Virus record (IMG/VR): IMGVR_UViG_3300005253_000196
Span: 1-20,189 of that record
Direction: 5' to 3' (one strand)
DNA length: 20,189 nt
Origin: a virus
This document shows, piece after piece, positions 14,829 to 20,189 of the stretch. The translations under genes were made by a program, and so were the position numbers. Every line of letters begins with the position of its first letter. Position 1 is the stretch's first letter. The notes beneath the pieces were generated by a model. The model ran no database searches and was not told the origin of the DNA. It was given only the letters and a program-made list of their open reading frames with translations.

Positions 14829-15434
14829 TTAAGCATAGCGAGCATCGTTCCAGGTTTCTAATTCGTACTGGCCTGCGGTGTTGGTTTCCTGTCTGTCCAA
14901 TGCCTTGACCGACGGCATTAGGTTTTTCAGATCATCCTTGAGACTTTCTCTGATTTCCGGCGTTGAACCGGCAAGAGAGGTAAGTTTCAATGCTAATTGC
15001 AAAACAAGTACCTCAATAAATAACGAGTCAAACTCGGTAACATCGGTAACGTTTTTGGTATACCTGATTGACATTGCATTTTCGTCAGTAAGAAGAAGAC
15101 TCCCTTCAAGTGCATAAGAACGAAAATTCTCGCCTGAAAATCTGTTCTCGTAAATAGACCTCATTGCCAGAAAATCATCAGGTAAATCAAAAGCGTAGTC
15201 CCATTCAAAAGCAGGAGTAGTAGTCGTTGACAGTGCTTTTCTTGCCGCAGCAAAGCGCCACGAATGCGAACGAACCAAGGCATCTCTGGTCTGTTCGTAA
15301 TGTAACCTGCACTGGACAGCTTCCAATGTGGCACTGCCCTCCACTGTTTGGCCGTCAGGTATCTTATTCGCACCAAGTTTGGCAAGGCTCATATTACAAA
15401 TGGATGTTTCGCTTAATGTCTCGCTTAATGCCAT
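14829..15434 (-). CDS. Tail adaptor / gatekeeper, T7 gp11-like (tail tubular protein A)
   Basis: A 201-aa protein with AGGAGG before ATG 15434. It shows the adaptor pattern: ICNMSLAKLGANKIPDGQTV (residues 12-31), LHYEQTRDALVRSHSWRFAA (about 44-63), then FEWDYAFDLPDDFLAMRSIY and a helical C-terminus (LFIEVLVLQLALKLTSLAGS). Length matches T7 gp11 (196 aa). This protein forms a dodecameric ring joining the portal to the nozzle. In most relatives the nozzle gene follows at once; here one small structural gene comes between it and the first nozzle fragment. The family assignment is firm on motifs and synteny. Confidence 0.9.
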   Translation of the reverse strand: MALSETLSETSICNMSLAKLGANKIPDGQTVEGSATLEAVQCRLHYEQTRDALVRSHSWRFAAARKALSTTTTPAFEWDYAFDLPDDFLAMRSIYENRFSGENFRSYALEGSLLLTDENAMSIRYTKNVTDVTEFDSLFIEVLVLQLALKLTSLAGSTPEIRESLKDDLKNLMPSVKALDRQETNTAGQYELETWNDARYA

Positions 15435-15443
15435 TACGCCTCC

Positions 15444-15893
15444 TTACTTACAATTTTGTCCCCATATCATTACTTTCGGGATATGAGCTACTTTCTTTTT
15501 CATTTCTTCGACTTCTTCCGTGTTCTGTTCTGTCCAAATATCTATATAGGCACAATCAAAGTCTCCCAACTTATACTCCCATATATCCCCACAAATAAGT
15601 TTAGCTTTCTTATGTCTTATATGTGGCCAGACTAAATCAATTACTTCCTGTGATTTCTCGATAACTGTGACGGTTTTAACATCGTCCTTGTCTTCCATCG
15701 CCTCTACGAAATAACCCAGACCCAAACCAGCTGTCAAAACTCTGCCCTTGCACTTTGCGATTACATCTTTTTGCTTCCCGGCTTCCTGAGTTGTCATTAT
15801 TGTTTCAGTGTTATTCGGTCTGCACCTCAACAATACACAGTTGTCGCCTTCGTGCGATACACGATATTCACCTTTCGTTGCCACTGGTATCAT
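15444..15893 (-). CDS. SAM-dependent methyltransferase-like protein (Rossmann, spermidine-synthase type)
   Basis: A 149-aa protein overlapping the preceding gene as ATGA at 15893-15890. It carries a class I methyltransferase core: RVLTAGLGLGYFVEAM (motif I, Gly56 to Gly60), VTVIEKSQEVIDLV (acidic Glu79 at the end of strand 2), ICGDIWEY (Asp103) and FDCAYIDIWTEQN (Asp118, motif IV position). The DIW after motif IV recalls the spermidine-synthase-like branch. It is short and seems to lack the substrate-binding lobe, ending soon after strand 5 (PKVMIWGQNCK). Active or not, its place beside a glycosyltransferase and a lectin-like protein suggests surface or saccharide chemistry; an assembly role is also possible. 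Substrate unknown. Confidence 0.78.
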   Translation of the reverse strand: MIPVATKGEYRVSHEGDNCVLLRCRPNNTETIMTTQEAGKQKDVIAKCKGRVLTAGLGLGYFVEAMEDKDDVKTVTVIEKSQEVIDLVWPHIRHKKAKLICGDIWEYKLGDFDCAYIDIWTEQNTEEVEEMKKKVAHIPKVMIWGQNCK

Positions 15894-16591
15894 ACGCCGT
15901 ATTTGTGCCTTGTCAGTTCGTAGAGATTTCTCATGTCAGTATCAGACCGTTCGTCAGTCCACACCCAGCATTGGCCTATAGTGCCTTCAAAATATCTATC
16001 CGCAGTTGCTATACGTCTTCTGCCTATAGCAAAGCTGTCAATACCTGATGGGAACGCTACATCGGTACCACCTGCCGAATCCAGATTCTCCGCGCCATCC
16101 AGATATAACTTATGAGTTGTCTCGTCCGCCTCTGGAAATACCAAACCTATTAAGTGCCATTTATTGTCGTCTATCTCATCGGCTGAAACTTTTGCTGAAG
16201 CTTTCGCACCATTCCCCAAGGCGCCTCTATTTAACCCAGTCGCATCATGCCCTAAATCAAGCCACTGAGTATCAAAGTCTTTGTCTGCTATTGATATTGT
16301 ACTGGCGGCAGCACTGACCGCATTACATTTAGCCCACGTCGCCAACGAGATAGGAAACGCGGTTACAAGGGCAAGCGTTCTCCATATAGTATGGGTGTTC
16401 GCTTTTATAAATACAAAACCGGGAAACGCAGGCGACGGAAGTCCTGTACCCCCTTCTGCAAAGCCATGACGCTGATATTGGCTGTGGTCCTGGACGAAAA
16501 CACCCCGCATAAAACCGCTATCCAAAGGCATACTAAGGACAGTGCTCGATCCCATAGGAAACTCTGGCCGTATCTTGTGTTGGATTTTCAT
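15890..16591 (-). CDS. LamG / concanavalin-A-like lectin domain virion protein
   Basis: Start set at ATG 16591 (233 aa): it follows the upstream stop by one base and has AGAGG seven bases before it. A longer in-frame version from 16777 would overlap the previous gene by 180 bases. The body shows a LamG_3-type jelly roll: VLSMPLDSGFMRGVFVQDHS near residues 18-37, a Trp/Ala-rich middle, DDNKWHLIGLVF, THKLYLDGAENLDSAGG, FAIGRRRIA, and the closing FEGTIGQCWVWTDERSDTDM. The hallmark strand pair (KWHLIGLVF...LYLDG) and GTIGxxxVW ending are clear. In virions these domains bind carbohydrate or decorate the capsid. The ATGA overlap with the methyltransferase indicates coupled translation. Confidence 0.87.
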   Translation of the reverse strand: MKIQHKIRPEFPMGSSTVLSMPLDSGFMRGVFVQDHSQYQRHGFAEGGTGLPSPAFPGFVFIKANTHTIWRTLALVTAFPISLATWAKCNAVSAAASTISIADKDFDTQWLDLGHDATGLNRGALGNGAKASAKVSADEIDDNKWHLIGLVFPEADETTHKLYLDGAENLDSAGGTDVAFPSGIDSFAIGRRRIATADRYFEGTIGQCWVWTDERSDTDMRNLYELTRHKYGV

Positions 16592-16592
16592 C

Positions 16593-16964
16593 CTAAATAC
16601 CTCTACAGGTAACAACGATTTCCCAATCCGAACCAGAATCAGGGTCGTCGCCCGGGTCAACCCGAATATCGAAAGTACCCGCAACCGGCTTGGAAAAGGC
16701 CAGGATTGTTTCAGAACTTTCCGCCAAAGAAGCGTTTGCCGAAAACTCCACACCTTCATCGTCGTCGAAATCAACATTTACTGTTTCGCTTCCCTGGGTG
16801 GTAGTGCCGACTTCGATAACCGCTTCCTGCAGAATACCGTTGATTTTCACTGAATGCGTTAATTCATCGTGTCCGCCGCCAGCCTCTATACTAAATGTAA
16901 TTTTGCGTTTCCAAACAGGGTCTCCCCTGAAATCCGGATTTCCTCTTGTTGCTCTATTCGCCAT
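16593..16964 (-). CDS. Small beta-rich virion protein, 123 aa
   Basis: Start set at ATG 16964 rather than the TTG two codons earlier, since the GGAG then lies seven bases upstream instead of one. It begins MANRATRGNPDFRGDPVWKR, then KITFSIEAGGGHDELTHSVK, an acidic middle (DFDDDEGVEF) and a final strand (DWEIVVTCRGI). Residues 60-110 resemble an Ig-like sandwich (TVNVDF ... AGTFDIRVDPGDDPDSGSDW). Probably a decoration or adaptor protein; I do not recognise a named family. It stands between the 140-aa protein and the LamG protein with very short gaps. Confidence 0.78.
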   Translation of the reverse strand: MANRATRGNPDFRGDPVWKRKITFSIEAGGGHDELTHSVKINGILQEAVIEVGTTTQGSETVNVDFDDDEGVEFSANASLAESSETILAFSKPVAGTFDIRVDPGDDPDSGSDWEIVVTCRGI

Positions 16965-16974
16965 AATCAAACTC

Positions 16975-17397
16975 CTAACCTATTGGTTTATCACCAGTAA
17001 AACCTTCCACGAAAACAAAACATGCCGCTTTATAACTACCAGACCCACCAGAGCCAGATACGTCTAATGCCTTCTTATCTGTTATCTTTACTGGATACTT
17101 AAAATCTTTCGAGAATACTGTAGTTCCATCTGGGGCAAAGTGGACCGGCCCAAATACGTTCTCTCCATTGCCGTCTGCAATGGCAAGTTCTATATCAGAC
17201 AGGTAATCATTTGTGCCCTTAAGAATTCCCATAGTAATATGGGTTAAATACAAAGCACTATTATCCCTGGTCGGCGCTGCCTTTAACTCTGCTGCCAAGG
17301 TTGTACCTATCCACGTTCCAGAACTATAATTTACCGCCCACGGCCCAGTCCTGACATGGGTTATTTCCTGCACTACCGTTGGTGTCGTAGTTGCCAT
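16975..17397 (-). CDS. Phage structural protein, 140 aa
   Basis: ATG at 17397 shares one base with the stop of the glycosyltransferase gene (TAATG), so the two are coupled. The protein starts MATTTPTVVQEITHVRTGPW, has a beta body (LTHITMGILKGTNDYLSDIE, VFGPVHFAPDGTTVFSKDFK) and a Gly/Ser hinge (SGSGGSGS, about 116-123). It ends with the strand KAACFVFVEGF. It is acidic and Thr-rich with no signal or membrane segment. Placement suggests a head or head-tail decoration protein. No family name can be given from the sequence alone. Confidence 0.78.
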   Translation of the reverse strand: MATTTPTVVQEITHVRTGPWAVNYSSGTWIGTTLAAELKAAPTRDNSALYLTHITMGILKGTNDYLSDIELAIADGNGENVFGPVHFAPDGTTVFSKDFKYPVKITDKKALDVSGSGGSGSYKAACFVFVEGFTGDKPIG

Positions 17398-17978
17398 TAC
17401 AAAGCCCTCTTATTGTAGTGGGTACAGATTATGGTCGGGTCAATCATTATCTTGTATCCCGCTTCTCGTGCCAGTCTACTGAAATACTCGTCTTCGCCTT
17501 CATCGTAAGCACGGCCCTCTTCGTCTATGGCCTTATATACTATCTTGAACCACGGCCTTTCCATCTTCTCGAATACTTCACGTTTAACCAAAAGAGTTGA
17601 ACCACCTATAGCCGTAGTTTCTGTTAATCCTTTCGGTAATGACAAATCCTTGTTTTCCCAGCCAGCAGTAGTCTTAAACGACCAACATGGCATATCAGTA
17701 CACATAGGGTAAATACCGGCCACGATAGGTACGTCGTGGTCAAGTAGTTTACTCAACGTCCCTTCCGGCGGAACAACGTCAGAGTCCATAAAATACAAAT
17801 GGGTCACATCCGGGTTTTTTAGTGCCCGGTACGCGAATGTACTGCGCCCGACGCCAGCTTCTCTTGAACTTGCATATCCCCACTTAACGTTAGGATGCAT
17901 CGCTTCCGCCGAACAGTATGCGGCAGTACGCACATCTATCGTAAAGTTCTTGTCAACTGGTACGCCAATGACAATCAT
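17397..17978 (-). CDS. Glycosyltransferase, family 2-like GT-A fold
   Basis: A 193-aa protein. It opens MIVIGVPVDKNFTIDVRTAA, as in GT-A enzymes that start with a strand and a sugar-nucleotide loop. HLYFMDSDVVPPEGTLSKLL follows, where DSD (residues 65-67) is the metal- and UDP-binding DxD. Then come IVAGIYPMC and AIGGSTLLVKREVFEKM (about 123-139). EDEYFSRLAREAGYKIMIDP (162-181) has the acidic pair that usually supplies the catalytic base, and THYNKR has the C-terminal His that often completes the metal site. All key elements are present, so it may be active. Enzymes of this type in phage head operons may glycosylate virion proteins or the host surface; acceptor and donor are unknown. It is short, with no membrane segment. 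Confidence 0.87.
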   Translation of the reverse strand: MIVIGVPVDKNFTIDVRTAAYCSAEAMHPNVKWGYASSREAGVGRSTFAYRALKNPDVTHLYFMDSDVVPPEGTLSKLLDHDVPIVAGIYPMCTDMPCWSFKTTAGWENKDLSLPKGLTETTAIGGSTLLVKREVFEKMERPWFKIVYKAIDEEGRAYDEGEDEYFSRLAREAGYKIMIDPTIICTHYNKRAL

Positions 17979-17987
17979 TTTTATCTC

Positions 17988-18329
17988 TTACATTATGTGT
18001 TTTTGTGGATACAGTGATTCCGCACACAACAACTCATTGGCCGCAAGCGTAGTGCTCGCGTCAAGGCCATTTCCGTCAGTTGCATATCGGGTGGCCGCCA
18101 CGAATTTCGGAAAATCTACATCTGTGGTAAAGTCCACAACACCAAAACCCTGATTGGCGTGGGACAGCAGTGTCGCTGCGGTCAATCCTGCACTTGTGTC
18201 ATTTACCTCCGCAAACTGTCTCGCCATTTCGTGTAAATCTTCCCATGTCATGTTTTCTATGGAGATGTGTGGATTATGTTTAATCCAAAACAGAAATCCC
18301 CAGAATACTTTGTCGGCTGCTACTGGCAT
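17988..18329 (-). CDS. Conserved-looking small phage protein, 113 aa
   Basis: ATG at 18329 with GGAG about seven bases upstream. Starts MPVAADKVFWGFLFWIKHNP, then an amphipathic helix (WEDLHEMARQFAEV, about 29-42), a Gly/Asp-rich region (GFGVVDFTTDVDFPKFVAAT) and an Ala/Leu helix (TTLAANELLCAESL). The aromatic N-terminal stretch could be a buried helix, but it is too short and charged for a membrane span. No family recognised. It lies between the 71-aa protein and the glycosyltransferase within one transcript. Confidence 0.75.
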   Translation of the reverse strand: MPVAADKVFWGFLFWIKHNPHISIENMTWEDLHEMARQFAEVNDTSAGLTAATLLSHANQGFGVVDFTTDVDFPKFVAATRYATDGNGLDASTTLAANELLCAESLYPQKHIM

Positions 18330-18340
18330 AATAATACTCC

Positions 18341-18556
18341 TTAATCATGTCCAAAAATTCTTCTGTAATTTTTTCTGTATTGTTCGTTTGACGGCATAGA
18401 CCTTATTTTGGGCAGGTCTTTTGGCTGTCCGTCCCTGTCGGTATGACCGGCTTTGAACGAACGCAGGTTGAGTTCATCCTGCAATCCAGCCGGGGCGGGA
18501 CCGAACGGAACCACATCACCATCGTTCGGTCCCCTTGCTCGTTTCAGTATTTCCAA
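18341..18556 (-). CDS. Small basic protein, 71 aa (TTG start)
   Basis: The frame opens after a stop near 18571 and contains no ATG before the conserved-looking part. TTG at 18556 is used because GAAAGG lies about eight bases upstream (18570-18565). The protein reads MEILKRARGPNDGDVVPFGP, then APAGLQDELNLRSFKAGHTD, and a basic tail (NEQYRKNYRRIFGHD). It overlaps the zinc-ribbon gene by 13 bases, so translation is probably coupled. Probably flexible; function unknown. Confidence 0.6.
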   Translation of the reverse strand: MEILKRARGPNDGDVVPFGPAPAGLQDELNLRSFKAGHTDRDGQPKDLPKIRSMPSNEQYRKNYRRIFGHD

Positions 18557-18714
18557 AACATCAACCTTTCATACCAACGAGGTTCGTCATAAAGAAAAAA
18601 ACCGCACGTCTTGCAAATTTGCGCATCTCTATCGTTCTTCTTTTTGGGAAGATACATATACCCTTTACATTTAGGGCATCGCCCAAACATACTGAAAATA
18701 ACACCTCGTGTCAT
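18544..18714 (-). CDS. 56-aa zinc-ribbon protein
   Basis: ATG at 18714 overlaps the stop of the 25-aa reading frame as ATGA. The protein is 56 aa: MTRGVIFSMFGRCPKCKGYM, then YLPKKKNDRDAQICKTCGFF and LYDEPRWYERLMFWKY. Cys13-x2-Cys16 and Cys34-x2-Cys37 make a CPxC...CxxCG zinc ribbon with a 17-residue gap. The C-terminus is aromatic (three Trp or Tyr pairs). Such tiny ribbons bind nucleic acid or stabilise protein contacts; which applies here is unknown. The frame is short, but coupling, Cys spacing and the following SD-bearing gene support it. Confidence 0.75.
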   Translation of the reverse strand: MTRGVIFSMFGRCPKCKGYMYLPKKKNDRDAQICKTCGFFLYDEPRWYERLMFWKY

Positions 18715-18788
18715 TTTTGTCCGCGTTCTTTTTTCAGACGTGTCTCGCGCTCTTCAGGCGTTTCGGTTTTTACTTCGTCTTTAGCCAT
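18711..18788 (-). CDS. 25-aa highly charged peptide
   Basis: ATG at 18788 with GAAAGG eight bases upstream (18801-18796). The peptide, MAKDEVKTETPEERETRLKK plus ERGQK, is almost all Glu, Lys, Arg and Thr, and likely forms one amphipathic or coiled helix. It sits just after a terminator-like hairpin and before the zinc-ribbon gene, with which it shares ATGA. It may be a leader peptide that couples translation of the ribbon gene, or a tiny virion-associated helix. Confidence 0.55.
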   Translation of the reverse strand: MAKDEVKTETPEERETRLKKERGQK

Positions 18789-18801
18789 TATTTTACCTTT
18801 C

Positions 18802-18838
18802 AAAAACGGGACGAGGGCAGTTGCCCGCCCAAGTCCGT
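18802..18838 (-). terminator. Terminator-like hairpin after the capsid genes
   Basis: On the sense strand ACGGAC (18838-18833) pairs with GTCCCGT (18812-18806), one bulge, around an inner GGGC-AACT-GCCC hairpin (18826-18815). Five T residues follow (18806-18802). It stands directly after the 263-aa gene that follows the capsid, where T7 has its terminator after gene 10. Partial termination here would keep capsid transcripts more abundant than those of downstream genes. The stem has an internal loop, so efficiency is uncertain. Confidence 0.5.
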
Positions 18839-18843
18839 TAAAA

Positions 18844-19635
18844 TTAAATACTTATCTGCAAAAAGACCATCGGTATACAACCGGCGGAGCCACTACTCTC
18901 ATCGAGAATATATCCTGCTTTTTGCCAGCCAGTCTCGATTGTGAGTTCGGAACCATCTCTGACAGAACCATCAGAAGCAAAATACAGCGACCGCTGATTA
19001 TTTGCATTGCCAGCAGAACCGCTACTGAGCATACCACAGGGTCCATAAGTCTGATTCCAGATAAAGTTACCGGTCGTAGACACAATAACCGGTACACCCA
19101 CAACGGCACTGAGGGCATTTGCCGGGGCAGCTGCCGCCAAATAGTTGTACGGATTCAACATTATTTCGGTCCAGGGAAGAGTTGCAGCCTTATGGTAAGG
19201 AGCATCGACAGTTACGATAACTGTCCCGGTTGAAACCACCGCAGCGTTATTGCCCATAATGAGTCGGGTTGTAGTAGATGAAAAGATGTAACCGCCAATC
19301 AATTCATCTTCCGCAACACCGCCACCGCCGTAACCATCATCACCACCGAGCAGAAAACTCATTGTTCTGCTTCCGGCAACCATGTTCGACGTTGCGTTAC
19401 CGCCTATATTGACTACACCGGATTTGTTGAAAATGCCCATACCAAGTACGGAACCACCTTTGAGTCTGCCGTATTTGAATACGGAACCATCCCATCTTAG
19501 AAACCTCGTACCGGGGATATATCGCTGGGTTGTTTCGGCGGTATACATGCCAAGCACGTTATCTCCGGTAAAATCGTGAGGAACCGCAGGCCAATTGATT
19601 GGATTGTAGGGTTTCATATTTGTTTTAGTACCCAT
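18844..19635 (-). CDS. Capsid-associated beta-rich protein, probable decoration protein, 263 aa
   Basis: ATG at 19635 with AAAGGAG eight bases upstream, 20 bases after the capsid stop. The protein begins MGTKTNMKPYNPINWPAVPH, then YIPGTRFLRWDGSVFKYGRL. It is rich in Gly, Ala, Ser and Thr with short strands throughout. The middle contains a Gly cluster (GDDGYGGGG). The C-terminal third has WNQTYGPCGMLSSGSAG and GSELTIETGWQKAGYILDES. From memory, proteins of this size with a GxFxWxQTxGPC element follow the capsid gene in several uncultured podoviruses. A capsid cement or head-fibre role fits position and fold but is inferred. No enzymatic motif. Confidence 0.78.
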   Translation of the reverse strand: MGTKTNMKPYNPINWPAVPHDFTGDNVLGMYTAETTQRYIPGTRFLRWDGSVFKYGRLKGGSVLGMGIFNKSGVVNIGGNATSNMVAGSRTMSFLLGGDDGYGGGGVAEDELIGGYIFSSTTTRLIMGNNAAVVSTGTVIVTVDAPYHKAATLPWTEIMLNPYNYLAAAAPANALSAVVGVPVIVSTTGNFIWNQTYGPCGMLSSGSAGNANNQRSLYFASDGSVRDGSELTIETGWQKAGYILDESSGSAGCIPMVFLQISI

Positions 19636-19655
19636 TAGTTAATCTCCTTTCAAGA

Positions 19656-20189
19656 TTAAGCGGAAGTCGGAAGTGTAATTTCGACTACTGCTGGCCCCTC
19701 TACTCTGGTTGCGCCAATACTCAAGGTAGAGAAAACCTGAGTACTGTTTAGCAAGTCGGGGCGAAGGTCGATAGAAACATTCGGCTCTTCGGCGACTGCA
19801 AGCACGATAGCGTCCTGAGCGAAAGCATAGCAAAGCGTAGCGCTTGTGTCAGTTCCATCCGCTACAAGCCTTGTTGACCGTAGGAATCTGAATCCCATAA
19901 AGGTATCAATATGTCCCTGGGCCAACGCTTTCACTGTATTGTAATCCGCACTCTTAACTTCAGTCAGGTTGAGTAACTGGTTAATGTTGTAGGGATTAGT
20001 AAGGAAATAACGCTGTCTGTCATCATCAATTTCTGCATCGTCCAGAAGTTGTTTACAGGTAAGCAGTTTTGCGATTGACAGCGGGGTATCCGTTGTCGCA
20101 TCGTGGTCGCTGCCTGCGGGCTCTACTGAACCATCTGACTCGTTGAGGCGACATTCGCGTACGTCATAGTTGTTAATCGTAGTGCCTGT
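19656..20189 (-). CDS. Major capsid protein, C-terminal 177 residues (cut by right edge)
   Basis: The frame stays open from the right edge to TAA at 19656; the GTG at 19934 is an internal codon, not a start. The visible part begins TGTTINNYDVRECRLNESDG and includes PLSIAKLLTCKQLLDD, then RYFLTNPYNINQLLNLTEVK and SADYNTVKALAQGHIDTFMG, then FRFLRSTRLV. The RYFLxxP-x-x-INxLLNLxxVxSADYNxVKALxxGxxxxFMGFxF pattern is typical of the HK97-fold capsid family found in many podoviruses (Pfam Phage_capsid_2 type). The C-terminus (IGATRVEGPAVVEITLPTSA) is the usual final strand. It starts the structural cassette in T7-like order. The N-terminal arm and any scaffold-processing site lie outside the window. 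Confidence 0.88.
   Translation of the reverse strand, partial: TGTTINNYDVRECRLNESDGSVEPAGSDHDATTDTPLSIAKLLTCKQLLDDAEIDDDRQRYFLTNPYNINQLLNLTEVKSADYNTVKALAQGHIDTFMGFRFLRSTRLVADGTDTSATLCYAFAQDAIVLAVAEEPNVSIDLRPDLLNSTQVFSTLSIGATRVEGPAVVEITLPTSA

Noticed and set aside
16592-16777. Upstream extension of the LamG protein
   Set aside because: The added 62 residues lie in another frame of the preceding gene and are not domain-like; ATG 16591 has its own ribosome binding site.
18535-19233. Plus-strand frame of 232 residues
   Set aside because: It lies opposite the 263-aa gene and the small zinc-ribbon genes, which have good start sites and sensible compositions; this one looks like a shadow.

Overview
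The window reads as about 20 kb of the virion-gene half of a T7-like (short-tailed, podovirus) phage or prophage. All 26 genes I call lie on the minus strand, so transcription runs from high to low coordinates. The order of the recognisable genes matches T7 genes 10 to 16: major capsid protein (C-terminal part, cut by the right edge), tail adaptor (gp11-like), tail nozzle (gp12-like), a GNAT-like gp13 equivalent, and three ejection/internal-core proteins (gp14-, gp15- and gp16-like). A trimeric tail fibre and a one-helix holin-like membrane protein follow. Sizes also fit: 201, 142, 180, 553 and 995 aa here against 196, 138, 196, 747 and 1318 aa in T7. No terminase, portal, polymerase, integrase or tRNA gene is visible. 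Nothing identifies the host; the standard genetic code is used throughout and the phage looks like an uncultured lineage.

Region by region, in transcription order. (1) 20189-18844: capsid C-terminus and a beta-rich 263-aa companion, then a terminator-like hairpin at 18802-18838, the place where T7 has its terminator after gene 10. (2) 18788-15444: accessory cassette of small proteins (25-aa charged peptide, 56-aa zinc ribbon, 71 and 113 aa), a GT-A type glycosyltransferase, two small beta proteins, a LamG-like lectin domain protein and a Rossmann methyltransferase-like protein. These could decorate or modify the virion surface. (3) 15434-9438: tail adaptor, small structural proteins, and the nozzle. 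(4) 9428-4048: a proline-rich small protein and the three ejection proteins. (5) 4047-2216: tail fibre and holin-like protein. (6) 2215-1: a change of module with a 240-nt leader, two conserved but uncharacterised phage proteins (149 and 212 aa), a partial gene at the left edge and, between the two phage proteins, a 660-nt non-coding array of degenerate pentamers.

Two things stand out. First, the tail nozzle gene appears split. Its conserved N-terminal element, ending in the motif RRPGTRFV, is a separate 58-aa reading frame (14272-14448) that is easily missed. The rest of the nozzle begins only near residue 338 of the 1132-aa protein (9863-13261), behind an unrelated adhesin-like module. About 2 kb of receptor-binding-type sequence, including a gp53-like fibre tip, sits between the two parts. 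Second, the pentamer array at 862-1518 is a strict NNACC ladder (GGTNN on the transcribed sense), interrupted by a 4-nt unit so that ACCTGCC recurs 11 times. Nine of the ten spacings between copies equal 5n-1. The sense strand therefore carries GG doublets almost every five bases over some 650 nt, which suggests two-quartet G-quadruplexes or a protein-binding array.
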